From positions 370,913 to 434,912 of the forward strand of contig FOAY01000002.1 in assembly GCA_900109485.1 (NCBI GenBank): a stretch of 64,000 bases of DNA, read 5' to 3'. Position 1 is the stretch's first letter. Every line of letters starts with the position of its first letter. The translations under genes were made by a program, and so were the position numbers. A model generated the notes under the pieces. It made no database searches, had not been told where the DNA came from, and saw only the letters and a list, made by a program, of their open reading frames with translations. This stretch comes from Kosakonia sacchari. Lineage in GTDB: Bacteria > Pseudomonadota > Gammaproteobacteria > Enterobacterales > Enterobacteriaceae. This document shows positions 29,954-42,364 of this stretch, piece by piece.

Positions 29954-31547
29954 GGCGACCCGGAAGTTTTTCAATCACAGTGAATAAGATAAAGCAGAGC
30001 AGCAGCAGGATCAGCGCCGTTACCGCACCGTCCTGGCTGCGATAGGAACCAATTTGCTGATAAAGATAAAACGGTAGCGTGCGGAAGTCGTCATTACCAA
30101 ACAGCGCCACCACACCGAAATCGCCAATCGACAATACACAGGCGAAGGCCAGCGCCTGCGCCAGCGGGCGTTGCAGCGCGCGCAATTCTACTACCCGCAG
30201 ACGGCGGAAGCCCTGCATTCCGAGCGACTGGCACAGCATGCTGTAGCGGGCGGTAATGTCGCGCATTGGGTTTTCCAGCACTTTTAATGCATAAGGGATG
30301 GCCATCAGCGCATTGGTGAAAATCACGATGCCGTCGGCGGAAGCGGGCAGCCCGATACTGTTATTGAGCAGCAGGAAGAAGCCGGTTGCCAGCACAATCC
30401 CCGGCATCGCAAGGATCAACATGCCGCTCAGTTCCAGCGCCTGGCCGGCCATTGTTTGTTGGCGGGCGCGCAGCTCGCGGCTGCTCCACAGCAGCAGCAT
30501 CGTCAACACGACACACAGCAACCCGGCGGCCAGTGCGATGCGCAGCGATGTGGCTGTTGCCTGCCAGAGAACCGGTTCGCTCAGCACTTTCAGCAGACTT
30601 AAATTGAGGCCATCAACGATCACCGCCAGTAGCGGCGGCAGCAGTAACAGCAGCGCCAGCACAATCAGGGCGATATCGGTTATTCGGCTGAATAAGCGAT
30701 CTTCCGGATTGCGCCAGCCTTGGATCTGGTGGCTGCCGACGGCAATAGCTTTACTCATGCGCTGGCTTAACAGCACCAGACCGAGGCAGCAGATCATCTG
30801 CATCAGCGCCAGCAGAGCGGCGCGGGCCGGATCAAAATCGAAACTCAGCGCCTGATAGATCGCCAGCTCAATGGTGGTGGCCTGCGGTCCGCCGCCCAGC
30901 GACAGCACCGTAGCGAAGCTGGCGAAACAGAGCATAAAGATCAGCGCCGCAGTCGGTGGAATCTGGCGGCGCAGCCACGGCCATTCGACAAAGCGGAAAA
31001 ACGCCCAGCCGCGCATGCCTAACTGCGCGGCAAGCTGGCGCTGCTCGCCGGGGATCTGCTCCAGCGCTTGCAGCAGCAACCGCGCCGCCATCGGCAGGTT
31101 AAAAAACACATGTGCCAGCAAGATACCTTGCAGGCCATAGGGCGAGAAATGCCACTCCAGCCCGAAAATATGCCAGAGCGAGGCCAGCCAGCCCTGGCGG
31201 CCATACACGCTGAGAATACCGAATACCGCCACCAGCACTGGCAGAATCAGCGTCATGGCGCACAGACGCAGCAGCGCGAGGCGGCCTGCAAAACGCCGCC
31301 GGTACAGGGCGCGGGCAAGAAAAATCGCCGGGAAAACGGAGAGCAGGGCAGAGAGAAAGGCCTGCCAGAAGGAGAAACGCACCACATGCCACAGATAGCT
31401 GTCGTGCCAGAAGGCCGACAGATCGGTCAGCGGTGCGTTTTGCCACAGCGCCAGAAAGGCGGCCACCGCCACCGCCACCATCAGCGCGGCGGCGGTGAGG
31501 CCGGGAAGCAGCCAGCCGGCAATCAGCGGCTGACGGCGCGTTGCCAT
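29937..31547 (-). CDS. thiP: Thiamin ABC transporter permease
   Basis: Fused double-permease subunit of 536 residues with about twelve membrane segments, same length as E. coli ThiP. Both halves contain the BPD_transp_1 pattern contacting ThiQ ([15 protein letters not shown] and [16 protein letters not shown]). The start [16 protein letters not shown] overlaps the thiB end by 25 bases, consistent with coupled translation. Confidence 0.95.
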   Translation of the reverse strand: MATRRQPLIAGWLLPGLTAAALMVAVAVAAFLALWQNAPLTDLSAFWHDSYLWHVVRFSFWQAFLSALLSVFPAIFLARALYRRRFAGRLALLRLCAMTLILPVLVAVFGILSVYGRQGWLASLWHIFGLEWHFSPYGLQGILLAHVFFNLPMAARLLLQALEQIPGEQRQLAAQLGMRGWAFFRFVEWPWLRRQIPPTAALIFMLCFASFATVLSLGGGPQATTIELAIYQALSFDFDPARAALLALMQMICCLGLVLLSQRMSKAIAVGSHQIQGWRNPEDRLFSRITDIALIVLALLLLLPPLLAVIVDGLNLSLLKVLSEPVLWQATATSLRIALAAGLLCVVLTMLLLWSSRELRARQQTMAGQALELSGMLILAMPGIVLATGFFLLLNNSIGLPASADGIVIFTNALMAIPYALKVLENPMRDITARYSMLCQSLGMQGFRRLRVVELRALQRPLAQALAFACVLSIGDFGVVALFGNDDFRTLPFYLYQQIGSYRSQDGAVTALILLLLCFILFTVIEKLPGRHAKTD

Positions 31548-32506
31548 GCATTAATCCATGATGCGCGTTGAGCGGCGACTTCTTGCGGTGTGAATTCAAG
31601 CGAGGGTTGCGGTTTTTGCAGCGTATCAAACCCGGCCGGTAGCGGTACGTTGCTGACCGGGTACATCCAGTTGCCGGTAGCGATGGTGTTCTGGAATGCC
31701 GGAGACACCATAAATTTCAAAAATTTCTCCGCCAGTTCCGGCTGCTTGCTGGCGGCAGTGCGGGCGGCAACTTCGACCTGCAAGTAATGCCCTTCGCTGA
31801 AATTCGCCGCGGCGTAGTTGTCTTTTTTCTCTTCAATCAGATGGTAGGCGGGCGAGGTGGTGTAACTCAGCACCAGATCGCTTTCCCCTTTCAGGAACAG
31901 ACCGTAGGCTTCGCTCCAGCCTTTGGTGACCGTCACCGTTTTGGCTGCCAGCTTCTGCCAGGCGTCCGGCGCTTTGTCGCCGTACACTTTTTGCATCCAC
32001 AGCAGCAGACCAAGGCCCGGCGTACTGGTGCGGGGATCTTCGTAGATCACGCGCCATTTCTGATCGCTTTCCACCAGTTCTTTCAGGCTTTTCGGCGGAT
32101 TTTTCAGTTTGTTTTTATCGTAAACGAAGGCGAACCAGCCGTAGTCGAACGGCACAAAGGTGTCGTTTTTCCAGCCGCCAGGCACGTTGACGGCATCCGT
32201 CGCCACGCCGCTTTTGGCGAACAGTTTGGTTTGCGATGCCGCTTCCAGCAGATTGTTATCCAGCCCAAGCACCACATCCGCTTTGCTGTTTTTCCCTTCC
32301 ATACGCAGACGGTTGAGCAGCGAGACGCCATCTTCCAGCGCCACAAATTTCAGCTCGCAGTTGCAGTCGCCTTCAAAGGCTTTCTTCACTGCCGGGCCGG
32401 GGCCCCAGTCAGCGGAGAAGGAGTCATAGGTGTAGACGGTGAGTACAGGTTTGGCAAAAACGGGAGCGGCAACCAACAGCAGTAATGGCAATGATTTTTT
32501 TAACAC
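31523..32506 (-). CDS. thiB: Thiamin periplasmic binding protein
   Basis: Binds thiamin and its phosphates in the periplasm for ThiPQ. The 327-residue precursor has a signal peptide (LKKSLPLLLLVAAPVFA, cleavage before KPVLTVYTYD) and the binding-protein fold with blocks GLDNNLLEAA, FVPFDYGWFAFVYD and DPRTSTPGLGLL. The start is taken as GTG at 32506: it gives the E. coli length and lies six bases after GAGG in TTTTGAGG. An in-frame TTG four codons upstream overlaps that ribosome site and is unlikely. Confidence 0.94.
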   Translation of the reverse strand: MLKKSLPLLLLVAAPVFAKPVLTVYTYDSFSADWGPGPAVKKAFEGDCNCELKFVALEDGVSLLNRLRMEGKNSKADVVLGLDNNLLEAASQTKLFAKSGVATDAVNVPGGWKNDTFVPFDYGWFAFVYDKNKLKNPPKSLKELVESDQKWRVIYEDPRTSTPGLGLLLWMQKVYGDKAPDAWQKLAAKTVTVTKGWSEAYGLFLKGESDLVLSYTTSPAYHLIEEKKDNYAAANFSEGHYLQVEVAARTAASKQPELAEKFLKFMVSPAFQNTIATGNWMYPVSNVPLPAGFDTLQKPQPSLEFTPQEVAAQRASWINAWQRAVSR

Positions 32507-32543
32507 TTTGCACCTCAAAAAATGGGTGGCAAAGGATTTTGAG
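32507..32543 (-). promoter_or_regulatory. thiB expression platform (SD and anti-SD strands)
   Basis: Minus strand CTCAAAATCC (32543-32534) can pair upstream with GGATTTGAG (32559-32551), the 3' part of the aptamer stem, or downstream with the TTTTGAGG ribosome site (32520-32513). The two pairings exclude each other, giving a simple translation on/off switch. Confidence 0.6.
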
Positions 32544-32544
32544 A

Positions 32545-32640
32545 GGCAGCCTCAAATCCCTTCGCCGGCGTTATCCGGATCAGGTTCGACGGGTATTTTC
32601 TCAGCACACGCCGTTGGCGTAGCACCCCGTTGAGAACGCC
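32545..32640 (-). promoter_or_regulatory. TPP riboswitch (thi box; SroA leader of thiBPQ)
   Basis: The minus strand contains the thi-box signatures GGGGTGC, GCTGAGAAAATACCCG, GAACCTGATCCGGATAA and CGCCGGCGAAGGGA in the right order and spacing. P1 can form from CTCAA (near 32630) and TTGAG (near 32552). TPP binding represses thiBPQ; the leader fragment is the E. coli SroA RNA. Confidence 0.95.
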
Positions 32641-32675
32641 GCTATTGTAATGATTTGGTAAAAAATGCGAAAGCG

Positions 32676-34331
32676 TTATGGATCGGGCGGCGCATACCAG
32701 GCCGATTTAAAGTCAAACCAGCCCAGCGTGTTCATGCGCAGCCCGCGCATACTGCGTTGCCCCTGGATCCTTAGCCAGTGGTGGATTAACGGCACCATCG
32801 CTTTACTGGCCAGCAACTGCTGAGACCAGGCGGCGAGGTTCATCTTTCCAGCGCGCCACTCGGTGGCGGCGGCTTGCCAGTCGATTGGAATACAGTGCTG
32901 CAACAACGGCACTTCATACAGGTTGGCAAAGACCGAGAAGTTGAGCGGCAGGGTAAAGTTGGCGCTGTTAAGCCACAGATCGCTGGCCGCTTCACCCCGG
33001 TGCCACTCGGCGTACTCCACCCTTTGTACGTGAAGTTTTACCCCCTGTTCTGCCAGTAAATCACTCATGATGCGTGAGAGCGCTTCGTGCTCGTTGTGTT
33101 CGCGGTAGAAGGTGAGCGTCAACGATTCCAGCCCGGCAGGCTTCTCGCCGACGCCGGGACGGGCATGATGCCAGCGCGGCAGCAGGCCGTAGGCCGGGAA
33201 CCAGTAACGTTGATAACGTTCGTCGGCATGCCATAACAGGCTGGCGGGGGAGAGGATCTGGCTCACCCATTCCCTGACCGCCGGGCTGGCGCCGCGGCTG
33301 GATCGCGCGTCAAACAGCAGATAGTAGCAGCCCTCTTCCAGGCGGCTTTCGACCGCTTTTTCATCGCCGGTCGGCCCTTCCAGCGTCAGCCCGCAGGTCG
33401 GGTCGTCGCTGAGATCCGGCAGCACCCAGACATTCACTTCATCAATCAGGGCGCGGAAGCCGAAATAGTCATCAAAGGCGTGAATCTTCAATTGGTTATT
33501 GGTATTGCGCACCACGGCATACGGGCCAGTGCCAATCGGCTGGCTGGCGAAATGGGGCTGGGCGTTCCACTCCTGCGGCAGGATCATGGAGGGTACATGC
33601 CCCATCAGCCAGGGGAGCCAGTTATCCGGCTGCCAGAGATGAATATCCAGCGTCCAGGGGGTTGGAGAGACAACCTCGCGGATATGCGAATAGAGCGGCA
33701 GGGCGGTAGCCCGTTGCAGGGAAGCAATCACATCGCTCATTTCCAGCTCGCGGCCGTTATGAAAGTGGATGCCTGGGCGTAAATAAAAGCGCCAGTGTAA
33801 AGGGGAAATCGCTTTCCAGTGATGAGCGATATCCGCTTCCAGTTCCCCATTTTCCTCATTTATGCGCGTCAACGCGCTGAAGATTTGCCGCGCCATATGG
33901 GTTTCGGAGCGTCGCAACGGCGTGCCCGGCAGCAGATTGCGCAGCGGACGATAATAGAGCACGCGCAGAATATGCCGCCCCTGGCGAAAGGTTCGTCCAA
34001 GATGGGAGACCAGCATCTGGCGGACCGCTTCTTTATCGCCCACCAGTTGAACCAACTGATCGATACGATCCTGCTCCAGCAGATCCTCCGCCCGCTGCTG
34101 CTGGAGCGCCAGCCCGGTATAGAGGAACGTCAGGCGCGAACGCTTGCCGCGCCCCGCTTCTGCGTCCCATGTCAGCCAGCCGCGCTCCTGCATGGTATTC
34201 AGCAGCGTGCGCATGTGACGGCGCGAGCAACTGAGCAGCTCGGCCAACTCATTGAGCGTGGTTTCCTGAGATTTTCCGTCGCAGCATTGCCACAAACGGA
34301 TGAACTGCTGTTGCAGACGGCCAGAGGACAT
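32676..34331 (-). CDS. sgrR: Transcriptional regulator SgrR (glucose-phosphate stress)
   Basis: Activates sgrS when phosphosugars accumulate and represses its own gene. The 551-residue protein equals E. coli SgrR in length: an N-terminal helix-turn-helix of the SgrR_N type ([21 protein letters not shown], about 25-45) and a C-terminal domain like periplasmic solute-binding proteins (SBP_bac_5), here cytoplasmic, presumably sensing a small molecule. It is divergent from sgrS across 67 bases. Confidence 0.95.
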   Translation of the reverse strand: MSSGRLQQQFIRLWQCCDGKSQETTLNELAELLSCSRRHMRTLLNTMQERGWLTWDAEAGRGKRSRLTFLYTGLALQQQRAEDLLEQDRIDQLVQLVGDKEAVRQMLVSHLGRTFRQGRHILRVLYYRPLRNLLPGTPLRRSETHMARQIFSALTRINEENGELEADIAHHWKAISPLHWRFYLRPGIHFHNGRELEMSDVIASLQRATALPLYSHIREVVSPTPWTLDIHLWQPDNWLPWLMGHVPSMILPQEWNAQPHFASQPIGTGPYAVVRNTNNQLKIHAFDDYFGFRALIDEVNVWVLPDLSDDPTCGLTLEGPTGDEKAVESRLEEGCYYLLFDARSSRGASPAVREWVSQILSPASLLWHADERYQRYWFPAYGLLPRWHHARPGVGEKPAGLESLTLTFYREHNEHEALSRIMSDLLAEQGVKLHVQRVEYAEWHRGEAASDLWLNSANFTLPLNFSVFANLYEVPLLQHCIPIDWQAAATEWRAGKMNLAAWSQQLLASKAMVPLIHHWLRIQGQRSMRGLRMNTLGWFDFKSAWYAPPDP

Positions 34332-34398
34332 AAAAGGGGAACTCCTGATAAAAACTCAGCAATTTATTTATCCCTATATTAAGCCAATACTTCTCTTC
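34332..34398. promoter_or_regulatory. sgrR-sgrS divergent promoter region
   Basis: AT-rich gap upstream of the SgrS 5' end, where SgrR binds in E. coli. AATACT at 34387-34392 may be the sgrS -10, judging from the expected start near 34399. No clear -35 was found, which fits an activator-dependent promoter. Confidence 0.5.
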
Positions 34399-34648
34399 GA
34401 TGAAAGCGAGGAGGTGGTATGCAGAGATCATCCATACGACGGTTTTATCTGGCTTATTTTCGCGCCACGCAGGATGTGTGCTGGCTCGCCCGTCAGAGTG
34501 CAGGGCAGCGCCTGAAAATTCTGGAAGAACTGATGCAGTGGGAAGTGACAACGCCGATCTCGAAGGACTGAATCGCGGCCATCATGTGTGACTGAGTATT
34601 AAGTGCGAATGCACCCGCCAGCAAAACATTTTTTGCTGGCTTTTTTCG
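34399..34648 (+). ncRNA. sgrS: SgrS small RNA (ptsG-repressing, encodes SgrT)
   Basis: The 5' end GATGAAAGCGAGGAGG resembles the E. coli start. The 3' part keeps the ptsG-pairing seed GTGTGACTGAGTATT (34586-34600), then CACCCGCCAGC and an Hfq-type terminator: GCCAGCAAAA (34617-34626) with TTTTGCTGGC (34631-34640) and a run of six U. Length is about 250 nt versus 227 in E. coli; ends are inferred from this alignment. It base-pairs with ptsG mRNA to block glucose uptake under phosphosugar stress. Confidence 0.93.
34419..34571 (+). CDS. sgrT: Inhibitor of glucose uptake transporter SgrT
   Basis: A 50-codon frame inside SgrS. It shares with E. coli SgrT the pattern RFY-YF-AT---CWL---S--QRL-ILE-LMQW. 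SgrT binds PtsG (IICB-Glc) directly and stops glucose transport. The ATG is preceded by GAGGAGG four bases away. Compared with the recalled 43-residue E. coli protein this one has five extra N-terminal residues before the position of the E. coli start (here ATA) and a few different residues at the C-terminus. Confidence 0.88.
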   Translation: MQRSSIRRFYLAYFRATQDVCWLARQSAGQRLKILEELMQWEVTTPISKD

Positions 34649-34693
34649 TTTATGATTTCAGCGGTTTTTGCCGCTTTTGAAAAGGAAACGTTC

Positions 34694-35869
34694 ATGCTCT
34701 GGTTAATGACGATGGGACGCCGTCTCAACGGTGTTTACGTCGCTTTTATGATCGTTGCGTTTATGATGGGGGTTGCCGGCGCGGTGCAGGCACCGACGCT
34801 GAGCCTGTTTCTTAGCCGCGAAGTGGGTGCGCAGCCTTTCTGGATCGGGCTGTTTTATACCGTCAACGCGGTGGCCGGGATCCTGGTCAGCCTGTGGCTG
34901 GCAAAACGCTCCGATAACCAGGGCGATCGTCGCAAGCTGATCCTCTTTTGCTGCCTGATGGCGGTGGGCAACGCGATGTTGTTTGCCTTCAACCGTCACT
35001 ATCTGACGCTTATCACCTGCGGCGTGCTGCTGGCCTCGCTCGCCAATACCGCGATGCCGCAGCTCTTTGCGCTGGCGCGCGAATATGCCGACAGTTCCGC
35101 GCGGGAAGTGGTGATGTTCAGTTCGGTGATGCGTGCGCAGCTCTCGCTGGCGTGGGTGATTGGCCCGCCGCTGGCGTTTATGCTGGCGCTCAATTATGGC
35201 TTTACCGCTATGTTCACCATTGCCGCCGGGCTCTTTGTGATAAGTCTGGTGATGATCGCATTCTGGCTGCCTTCGGTGCCGCGCATGGCGCAGCCCGCCG
35301 TCGCAGTGACGGAAGTGAGCGGCTGGGGTGATAAGAACGTACGCATGCTGTTTATCGCCTCAACGCTGATGTGGACCTGCAACACCATGTACATCATCGA
35401 CATGCCGCTGTGGATTAGCCAGGAGCTGGGGCTGCCGGATAAACTCGCCGGGATCCTGATGGGCACTGCGGCTGGTCTGGAGATCCCGGCGATGATCCTG
35501 GCCGGGTATTTTGTTAAATATTTGGGCAAGCGGCGGATGATGTTGACAGCCGTTGCTGCGGGCGTGGTGTTTTATCTGGGGCTGATCTTCTTCCACAGCC
35601 AGACGGCGCTGCTGGTGCTGCAACTGTTCAACGCGATCTTTATTGGTATCGTCGCCGGTATCGGCATGCTGTGGTTTCAGGATTTAATGCCGGGGCGTGC
35701 CGGTTCGGCGACAACACTTTTTACCAACAGTATTTCAACCGGGGTGATTCTTGCCGGGGTGATCCAGGGCGCGCTGGCGCAGAGTTTTAGTCACGGGGCG
35801 GTATACGTGGGGATTGCGGTGATTTCCGTGGCGGCGCTGCTGCTGACCAGCCGCGTGAAGAATGTATGA
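34694..35869 (+). CDS. setA: Sugar efflux transporter SetA
   Basis: MFS sugar/glycoside exporter, part of the SgrS regulon. The 391-residue protein has twelve hydrophobic segments, the N-terminal block MGVAGAVQAPTLSLFLSREVGAQPFWIGLFY type, the loop KRSDNQGDRRKL and the C-terminal GMLWFQDLMPGRAGSATTLF. ATG at 34694 with AAAGGAAA just upstream matches the E. coli start; the frame opens at 34652 inside the SgrS terminator region. Read-through from sgrS could make a joint transcript, as in E. coli. Confidence 0.94.
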   Translation: MLWLMTMGRRLNGVYVAFMIVAFMMGVAGAVQAPTLSLFLSREVGAQPFWIGLFYTVNAVAGILVSLWLAKRSDNQGDRRKLILFCCLMAVGNAMLFAFNRHYLTLITCGVLLASLANTAMPQLFALAREYADSSAREVVMFSSVMRAQLSLAWVIGPPLAFMLALNYGFTAMFTIAAGLFVISLVMIAFWLPSVPRMAQPAVAVTEVSGWGDKNVRMLFIASTLMWTCNTMYIIDMPLWISQELGLPDKLAGILMGTAAGLEIPAMILAGYFVKYLGKRRMMLTAVAAGVVFYLGLIFFHSQTALLVLQLFNAIFIGIVAGIGMLWFQDLMPGRAGSATTLFTNSISTGVILAGVIQGALAQSFSHGAVYVGIAVISVAALLLTSRVKNV

Positions 35870-35915
35870 GTTTTGTTTGCCTGGCCTGCGTCCGGAATTG
35901 TCGCGCCAGTTTGTT

Positions 35916-35951
35916 TGCCGGGTGGCGGCTTTGACTTACCCGGCCTACAAA
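35916..35951. repeat. REP-like palindrome (setA-leuD cluster, copy 1)
   Basis: GCCGGGTGGCGG...CTTACCCGGCCTACAA, a typical REP unit following convergent setA and leuD. Confidence 0.85.
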
Positions 35952-35969
35952 GCCGCATGCAGGATAGTT

Positions 35970-36004
35970 TGCCGGATAACGGCTTCGCCTTACTCAGCCT
36001 ACAA
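35970..36004. repeat. REP-like palindrome (setA-leuD cluster, copy 2, degenerate)
   Basis: GCCGGATAACGGCTTCGCC...TACTCAGCCTACAA, same orientation as copy 1; its right arm (CTCAGCC instead of CCCGGCC) is degraded. Confidence 0.75.
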
Positions 36005-36020
36005 ACCCCATTCAGGATCG

Positions 36021-36051
36021 TAGGCCGGATAAGCGTTAGCGCCATCCGGCA
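36021..36051. repeat. REP-like palindrome (setA-leuD cluster, copy 3, inverted)
   Basis: TAGGCCGGATAAGCG...GCGCCATCCGGCA is the inverted form of the same element, completing a BIME. No separate intrinsic terminator was seen between setA and leuD. Confidence 0.85.
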
Positions 36052-36066
36052 GGCAGTCTGCTTCTG

Positions 36067-36672
36067 TTAGTCCATAAACGCCGGTTGCTTGCTTTCGTAA
36101 GCGGCAATCGCGTCTTCATGCTGAAGCGTCAGGCCAATGCTGTCCAGACCGTTCAACATGCAGTGACGGCGGAAGGCATCAATGTTAAAGCTGTAGGATT
36201 TCCCGCCCGCTTTTACCACCTGCGCTTCCAGATCCACCTCAAAGGTCGTGCCCGGGTTGTTCTGCACCAGCGTGAACAGCGCATCAACATCCTCTTCGCT
36301 CAGCGTCACCGGCAGCAGTTGGTTGTTAAAGCTGTTGCCATAGAAGATATCGGCGAAGCTCGGCGCAATCACCACTTTGAAGCCGTAATCGGTCAGCGCC
36401 CACGGTGCATGCTCGCGTGAGGAACCGCAGCCAAAGTTTTCGCGCGCCAGCAAAATGGAGGCGCCTTTGTATTGCGGAAAGTTCAGCACGAACTCCGGGT
36501 TCGGCTGCTCGCCTTTATCATCAAGGAAGCGCCAGTCATTAAACAGATGGGCGCCAAAACCGGTACGCGTAACCTTCTGCAGGAACTGTTTCGGGATAAT
36601 CGCGTCCGTATCGACGTTGGCGGCATCCAGCGGAACAACCAGGCCGGTGTGTTGGGTAAATTTCTCTGCCAT
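36067..36672 (-). CDS. leuD: 3-isopropylmalate dehydratase small subunit
   Basis: With LeuC isomerises 2- to 3-isopropylmalate in leucine synthesis. The 201-residue aconitase swivel-domain protein contains [12 protein letters not shown], the [13 protein letters not shown] loop and a C-terminus as in E. coli (201 residues). It lies 10 bases after leuC and is the last gene of leuLABCD. Confidence 0.96.
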   Translation of the reverse strand: MAEKFTQHTGLVVPLDAANVDTDAIIPKQFLQKVTRTGFGAHLFNDWRFLDDKGEQPNPEFVLNFPQYKGASILLARENFGCGSSREHAPWALTDYGFKVVIAPSFADIFYGNSFNNQLLPVTLSEEDVDALFTLVQNNPGTTFEVDLEAQVVKAGGKSYSFNIDAFRRHCMLNGLDSIGLTLQHEDAIAAYESKQPAFMD

Positions 36673-36682
36673 GGTGAGCTCC

Positions 36683-38080
36683 TTACAGGCTACGAATATC
36701 GGCGAAATGGCCGGTTACTGCCGCAGCAGCAGCCATTGCCGGGCTGACCAGATGCGTGCGTCCGCCGCGGCCCTGACGGCCTTCAAAATTACGGTTACTG
36801 GTGGAAGCGCAACGTTCGCCGGGGTTCAGGCGGTCGTTGTTCATGGCCAGGCACATAGAGCAGCCAGGCAAACGCCATTCGAAACCGGCTTCGATAAAGA
36901 TCTTATCCAGACCTTCCGCTTCCGCCTGTGCTTTCACCGGCCCGGAGCCCGGTACCACCAGCGCCTGTACGCCTGGCGCAACTTTACGGCCTTTCGCGAT
37001 CTCCGCTGCGGCGCGTAAATCTTCGATACGCGAGTTTGTGCAGGAGCCGATAAACACTTTATCAATTGCTACTTCAGTCAGTGGAATACCCGGTTTCAGG
37101 CCCATGTAAGCCAGCGCTTTTTCCGCAGAGGCGCGCTCAACCGGATCGGCGAACGATGCCGGATCGGGGATGTTATCCGTCACCGAAATCACCTGCCCTG
37201 GGTTGGTGCCCCAGGTCACCTGCGGCGCGATCTCTTCTGCCTGCAAGGTCACAACGGTGTCGAAAGTTGCCCCTTCGTCGGTGTGCAAGGTTTTCCAGTA
37301 AGCAACGGCCTCATCAAAATCTTTGCCTTTCGGCGCGTGCAGACGGCCTTTCACGTAGTTAAAGGTGGTCTCGTCCGGTGCAACAAGACCGGCTTTCGCG
37401 CCCATCTCAATGGCCATGTTGCACAGCGTCATGCGGCCTTCCATGCTTAGCGCACGAATTGCATCACCGCAGAATTCCACCACGTGACCCGTACCGCCTG
37501 CGCTACCGGTTTTGCCGATGATCGCTAACACGATATCTTTGGCGGTGATGCCCGGTGCCGCAGTGCCTTTCACTTCGATCTTCATGGTTTTGGCGCGGCC
37601 CTGTTTCAGGGTCTGCGTTGCCAGCACATGCTCAACTTCCGACGTGCCGATACCGAAGGCCAGCGCGCCAAACGCGCCGTGGGTTGCGGTGTGCGAGTCG
37701 CCACAAACAATGGTCATGCCCGGCAGGGTAATGCCTTGTTCTGGCCCCATCACGTGGACAATCCCCTGGTACGGGTGATTCAGGTCATACAGCTCAACGC
37801 CGAATTCGTTGCAGTTTTTGATTAATTCCTGCATCTGGATACGCGCCATTTCGCCGGAGGCGTTAATGTCTTTGGTCTGCGTGGAGACGTTATGATCCAT
37901 GGTGGCGAAGGTTTTACCCAGCTGGCGCACCGGACGTTTGTGCGCGCGCAGGCCGTCAAATGCCTGCGGCGAGGTCACTTCATGCACCAGATGGCGATCG
38001 ATATACAGCAATGGGGTTTCGTTTGGCGCTTCATACACAACGTGCGCATCAAACAATTTTTCGTACAAACTCTTAGCCAT
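36683..38080 (-). CDS. leuC: 3-isopropylmalate dehydratase large subunit
   Basis: Aconitase-family subunit of 465 residues (E. coli 466) carrying a [4Fe-4S] cluster; ligands are in [11 protein letters not shown] and [40 protein letters not shown] is the substrate-site block. It starts two bases after leuB. Confidence 0.96.
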   Translation of the reverse strand: MAKSLYEKLFDAHVVYEAPNETPLLYIDRHLVHEVTSPQAFDGLRAHKRPVRQLGKTFATMDHNVSTQTKDINASGEMARIQMQELIKNCNEFGVELYDLNHPYQGIVHVMGPEQGITLPGMTIVCGDSHTATHGAFGALAFGIGTSEVEHVLATQTLKQGRAKTMKIEVKGTAAPGITAKDIVLAIIGKTGSAGGTGHVVEFCGDAIRALSMEGRMTLCNMAIEMGAKAGLVAPDETTFNYVKGRLHAPKGKDFDEAVAYWKTLHTDEGATFDTVVTLQAEEIAPQVTWGTNPGQVISVTDNIPDPASFADPVERASAEKALAYMGLKPGIPLTEVAIDKVFIGSCTNSRIEDLRAAAEIAKGRKVAPGVQALVVPGSGPVKAQAEAEGLDKIFIEAGFEWRLPGCSMCLAMNNDRLNPGERCASTSNRNFEGRQGRGGRTHLVSPAMAAAAAVTGHFADIRSL

Positions 38081-38082
38081 GA

Positions 38083-40745
<2,663 letters not shown>

Positions 40746-40787
40746 GGTTTAGGTCCTTGTTATCTGAGGTCGCCTCGCTACGAGCAT

Positions 40788-40816
40788 AAAAAAACCCGCG
40801 CCAAGGCGCGGGTTTT
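40788..40816 (-). terminator. leu operon attenuator
   Basis: On the minus strand AACCCGCGCC-TT-GGCGCGGGTT forms a perfect hairpin (stem arms 40813-40804 and 40801-40792) followed by seven T (40794-40788). It lies between leuL and leuA and terminates transcription when leucyl-tRNA is plentiful. Confidence 0.92.
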
Positions 40817-40837
40817 CTGTCTTAACTGGTAGACAAT

Positions 40838-40924
40838 TCAGCTCTGAATGTCGTCCACCGGTCTACCGCGCACAAGAGATGCGTTTAGTAGTAGTAGACC
40901 AGCGAAACCGACGTTGCGAATCAT
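40838..40924 (-). CDS. leuL: leu operon leader peptide
   Basis: A 28-residue peptide, MIRNVGFAGLLLLNASLV..., with four consecutive Leu codons, all the rare CTA. E. coli LeuL is also 28 residues with GLLLLNAS. Slow translation of the CTA run under leucine starvation lets the antiterminator form. The ATG at 40924 has CTGGAG upstream. Confidence 0.93.
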   Translation of the reverse strand: MIRNVGFAGLLLLNASLVRGRPVDDIQS

Positions 40925-40957
40925 GAATCAAGCTCCAGGAAAAACGATATGCTTTTA

Positions 40958-40986
40958 GTGGTACTGGATACGCCTGTTAAAGTCAA
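40958..40986 (-). promoter_or_regulatory. leu operon promoter
   Basis: TTGACT (40986-40981) and TACCAC (40963-40958) with a 17-base spacer align with E. coli leuP (TTGACA / TAACTC). The intervening GTATCCAG is conserved. Confidence 0.75.
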
Positions 40987-41401
40987 CCCCTGCTCCTGAA
41001 AACCATCCTCAGAACAGATGGATTGTATGGCTGCTTTTCAGTTAATTATCCTGTACCGTAGAATGAAATGCGTATTTCGTGCGAATCACTATTGAGTATT
41101 TTTTAGTGGACGATCACTAATTTAAAGATAAATTTACAGAACAACCCTTTTACGCTTTGCGTTATGGAATGGATGCCTGTTATCTTTATCATCAGATGAG
41201 TTGCGGAATGTTTGATAAAGTAAAAATATATTAATTCTCTACTGATTATCTCATTATTTATCGGCGCAATTATCCTTGAAAAAAATATAAAAAGGGAGCT
41301 TTAAATATTCCTAATTTTTCACGCTATGCTTCTAATAATGCTATATGCATGATAAATCATCTTCCTGAATATTATTATTACACAGTTAAGGGAGTTTTAT
41401 C
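40987..41401. promoter_or_regulatory. AT-rich intergenic region upstream of leuO
   Basis: A 415-base stretch without a gene, rich in A/T (runs such as AAAAAAATATAAAAAGGGAG at 41279-41298). Regions of this type upstream of leuO bind H-NS and LeuO in E. coli and Salmonella. The ribosome site AAGGGAG ends nine bases before the leuO ATG. No precise promoter was assigned. Confidence 0.6.
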
Positions 41402-42364
41402 ATGACGACGGATTGCAATGTTCCAGGGGAAACTATTGATAATCATCAGATTGTCGATGTGGACAAACCACAGTTGCGTTCAGTAGATCTTAATTTGCTT
41501 ACCGTTTTTGATGCGGTGATGCAGGAGCAAAACATTACCCGTGCGGCGCACGCGCTGGGAATGTCACAACCCGCAGTGAGTAATGCCGTTGCGCGGCTAA
41601 AAGTCATGTTTAACGACGAGCTCTTTGTCCGCTATGGCCGTGGGATTCAACCCACTGCGCGTTCATATCAACTGTTTGGCTCAATCCGTCAGGCATTGCA
41701 GTTGGTACAAAATGAGTTGCCCGGCTCGGGATTTGATCCACTGAGCAGTGAGCGTGTATTTAATCTTTGTGTATGCAGCCCGCTGGATAATCTCTTAACG
41801 TCAATTATTTACAATAGCGTTGAAAAGGCTGCGCCTAATATTAATCTGGTGTTTAAAGCCGATCTTAATCACAGTACTGAGCATCAATTGCGTTACCAGG
41901 AAATTGAATTTGTGATCGGCTACGAAGAGTTTCGTCGTCCGGAATTCTCTTGCGTTCCATTATTTAAAGACGAAATGGTACTGGTGACCAGTAAAGAACA
42001 TCCGCGCATTGCGAATCTTGTTACGGAAGCCGATGTATTCAATGAACAACATGCAGTGGTCTCGCTGGATCGTTATGCTTCCTTTAGCCAGCCCTGGTAT
42101 GATTCGGCGGAAAAGAAGAGCCGTATTGCCTATCAGGGAATGGCAGTCACCAGCGTATTAAACATTGTCGCGCAAACGCATTTGGTGACGATTGCGCCGC
42201 GTTGGTTGGTTGAACGATTTGCTCATGGTTTGCCATTGCAGGTATTGCCTCTGCCGCTGGCGCTTAATACACGCACTTGTTATCTCTCGTGGCATGAAGC
42301 GGCAGGCCGCGATAAAGGCCATCAGTGGATGGAAGAGTTACTGACCTCGGTTTGTACGCTGTAA
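41402..42364 (+). CDS. leuO: LysR-family regulator LeuO
   Basis: Global regulator that antagonises H-NS silencing and controls stress, virulence and CRISPR-type loci in relatives. The 320-residue protein (E. coli 314) has a short variable N-terminal extension, then [40 protein letters not shown], the LysR helix-turn-helix (about residues 27-66), and an effector domain ending [19 protein letters not shown]. Most variation from E. coli lies in the effector domain. ilvIH follows 385 bases downstream. Confidence 0.95.
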   Translation: MTTDCNVPGETIDNHQIVDVDKPQLRSVDLNLLTVFDAVMQEQNITRAAHALGMSQPAVSNAVARLKVMFNDELFVRYGRGIQPTARSYQLFGSIRQALQLVQNELPGSGFDPLSSERVFNLCVCSPLDNLLTSIIYNSVEKAAPNINLVFKADLNHSTEHQLRYQEIEFVIGYEEFRRPEFSCVPLFKDEMVLVTSKEHPRIANLVTEADVFNEQHAVVSLDRYASFSQPWYDSAEKKSRIAYQGMAVTSVLNIVAQTHLVTIAPRWLVERFAHGLPLQVLPLPLALNTRTCYLSWHEAAGRDKGHQWMEELLTSVCTL

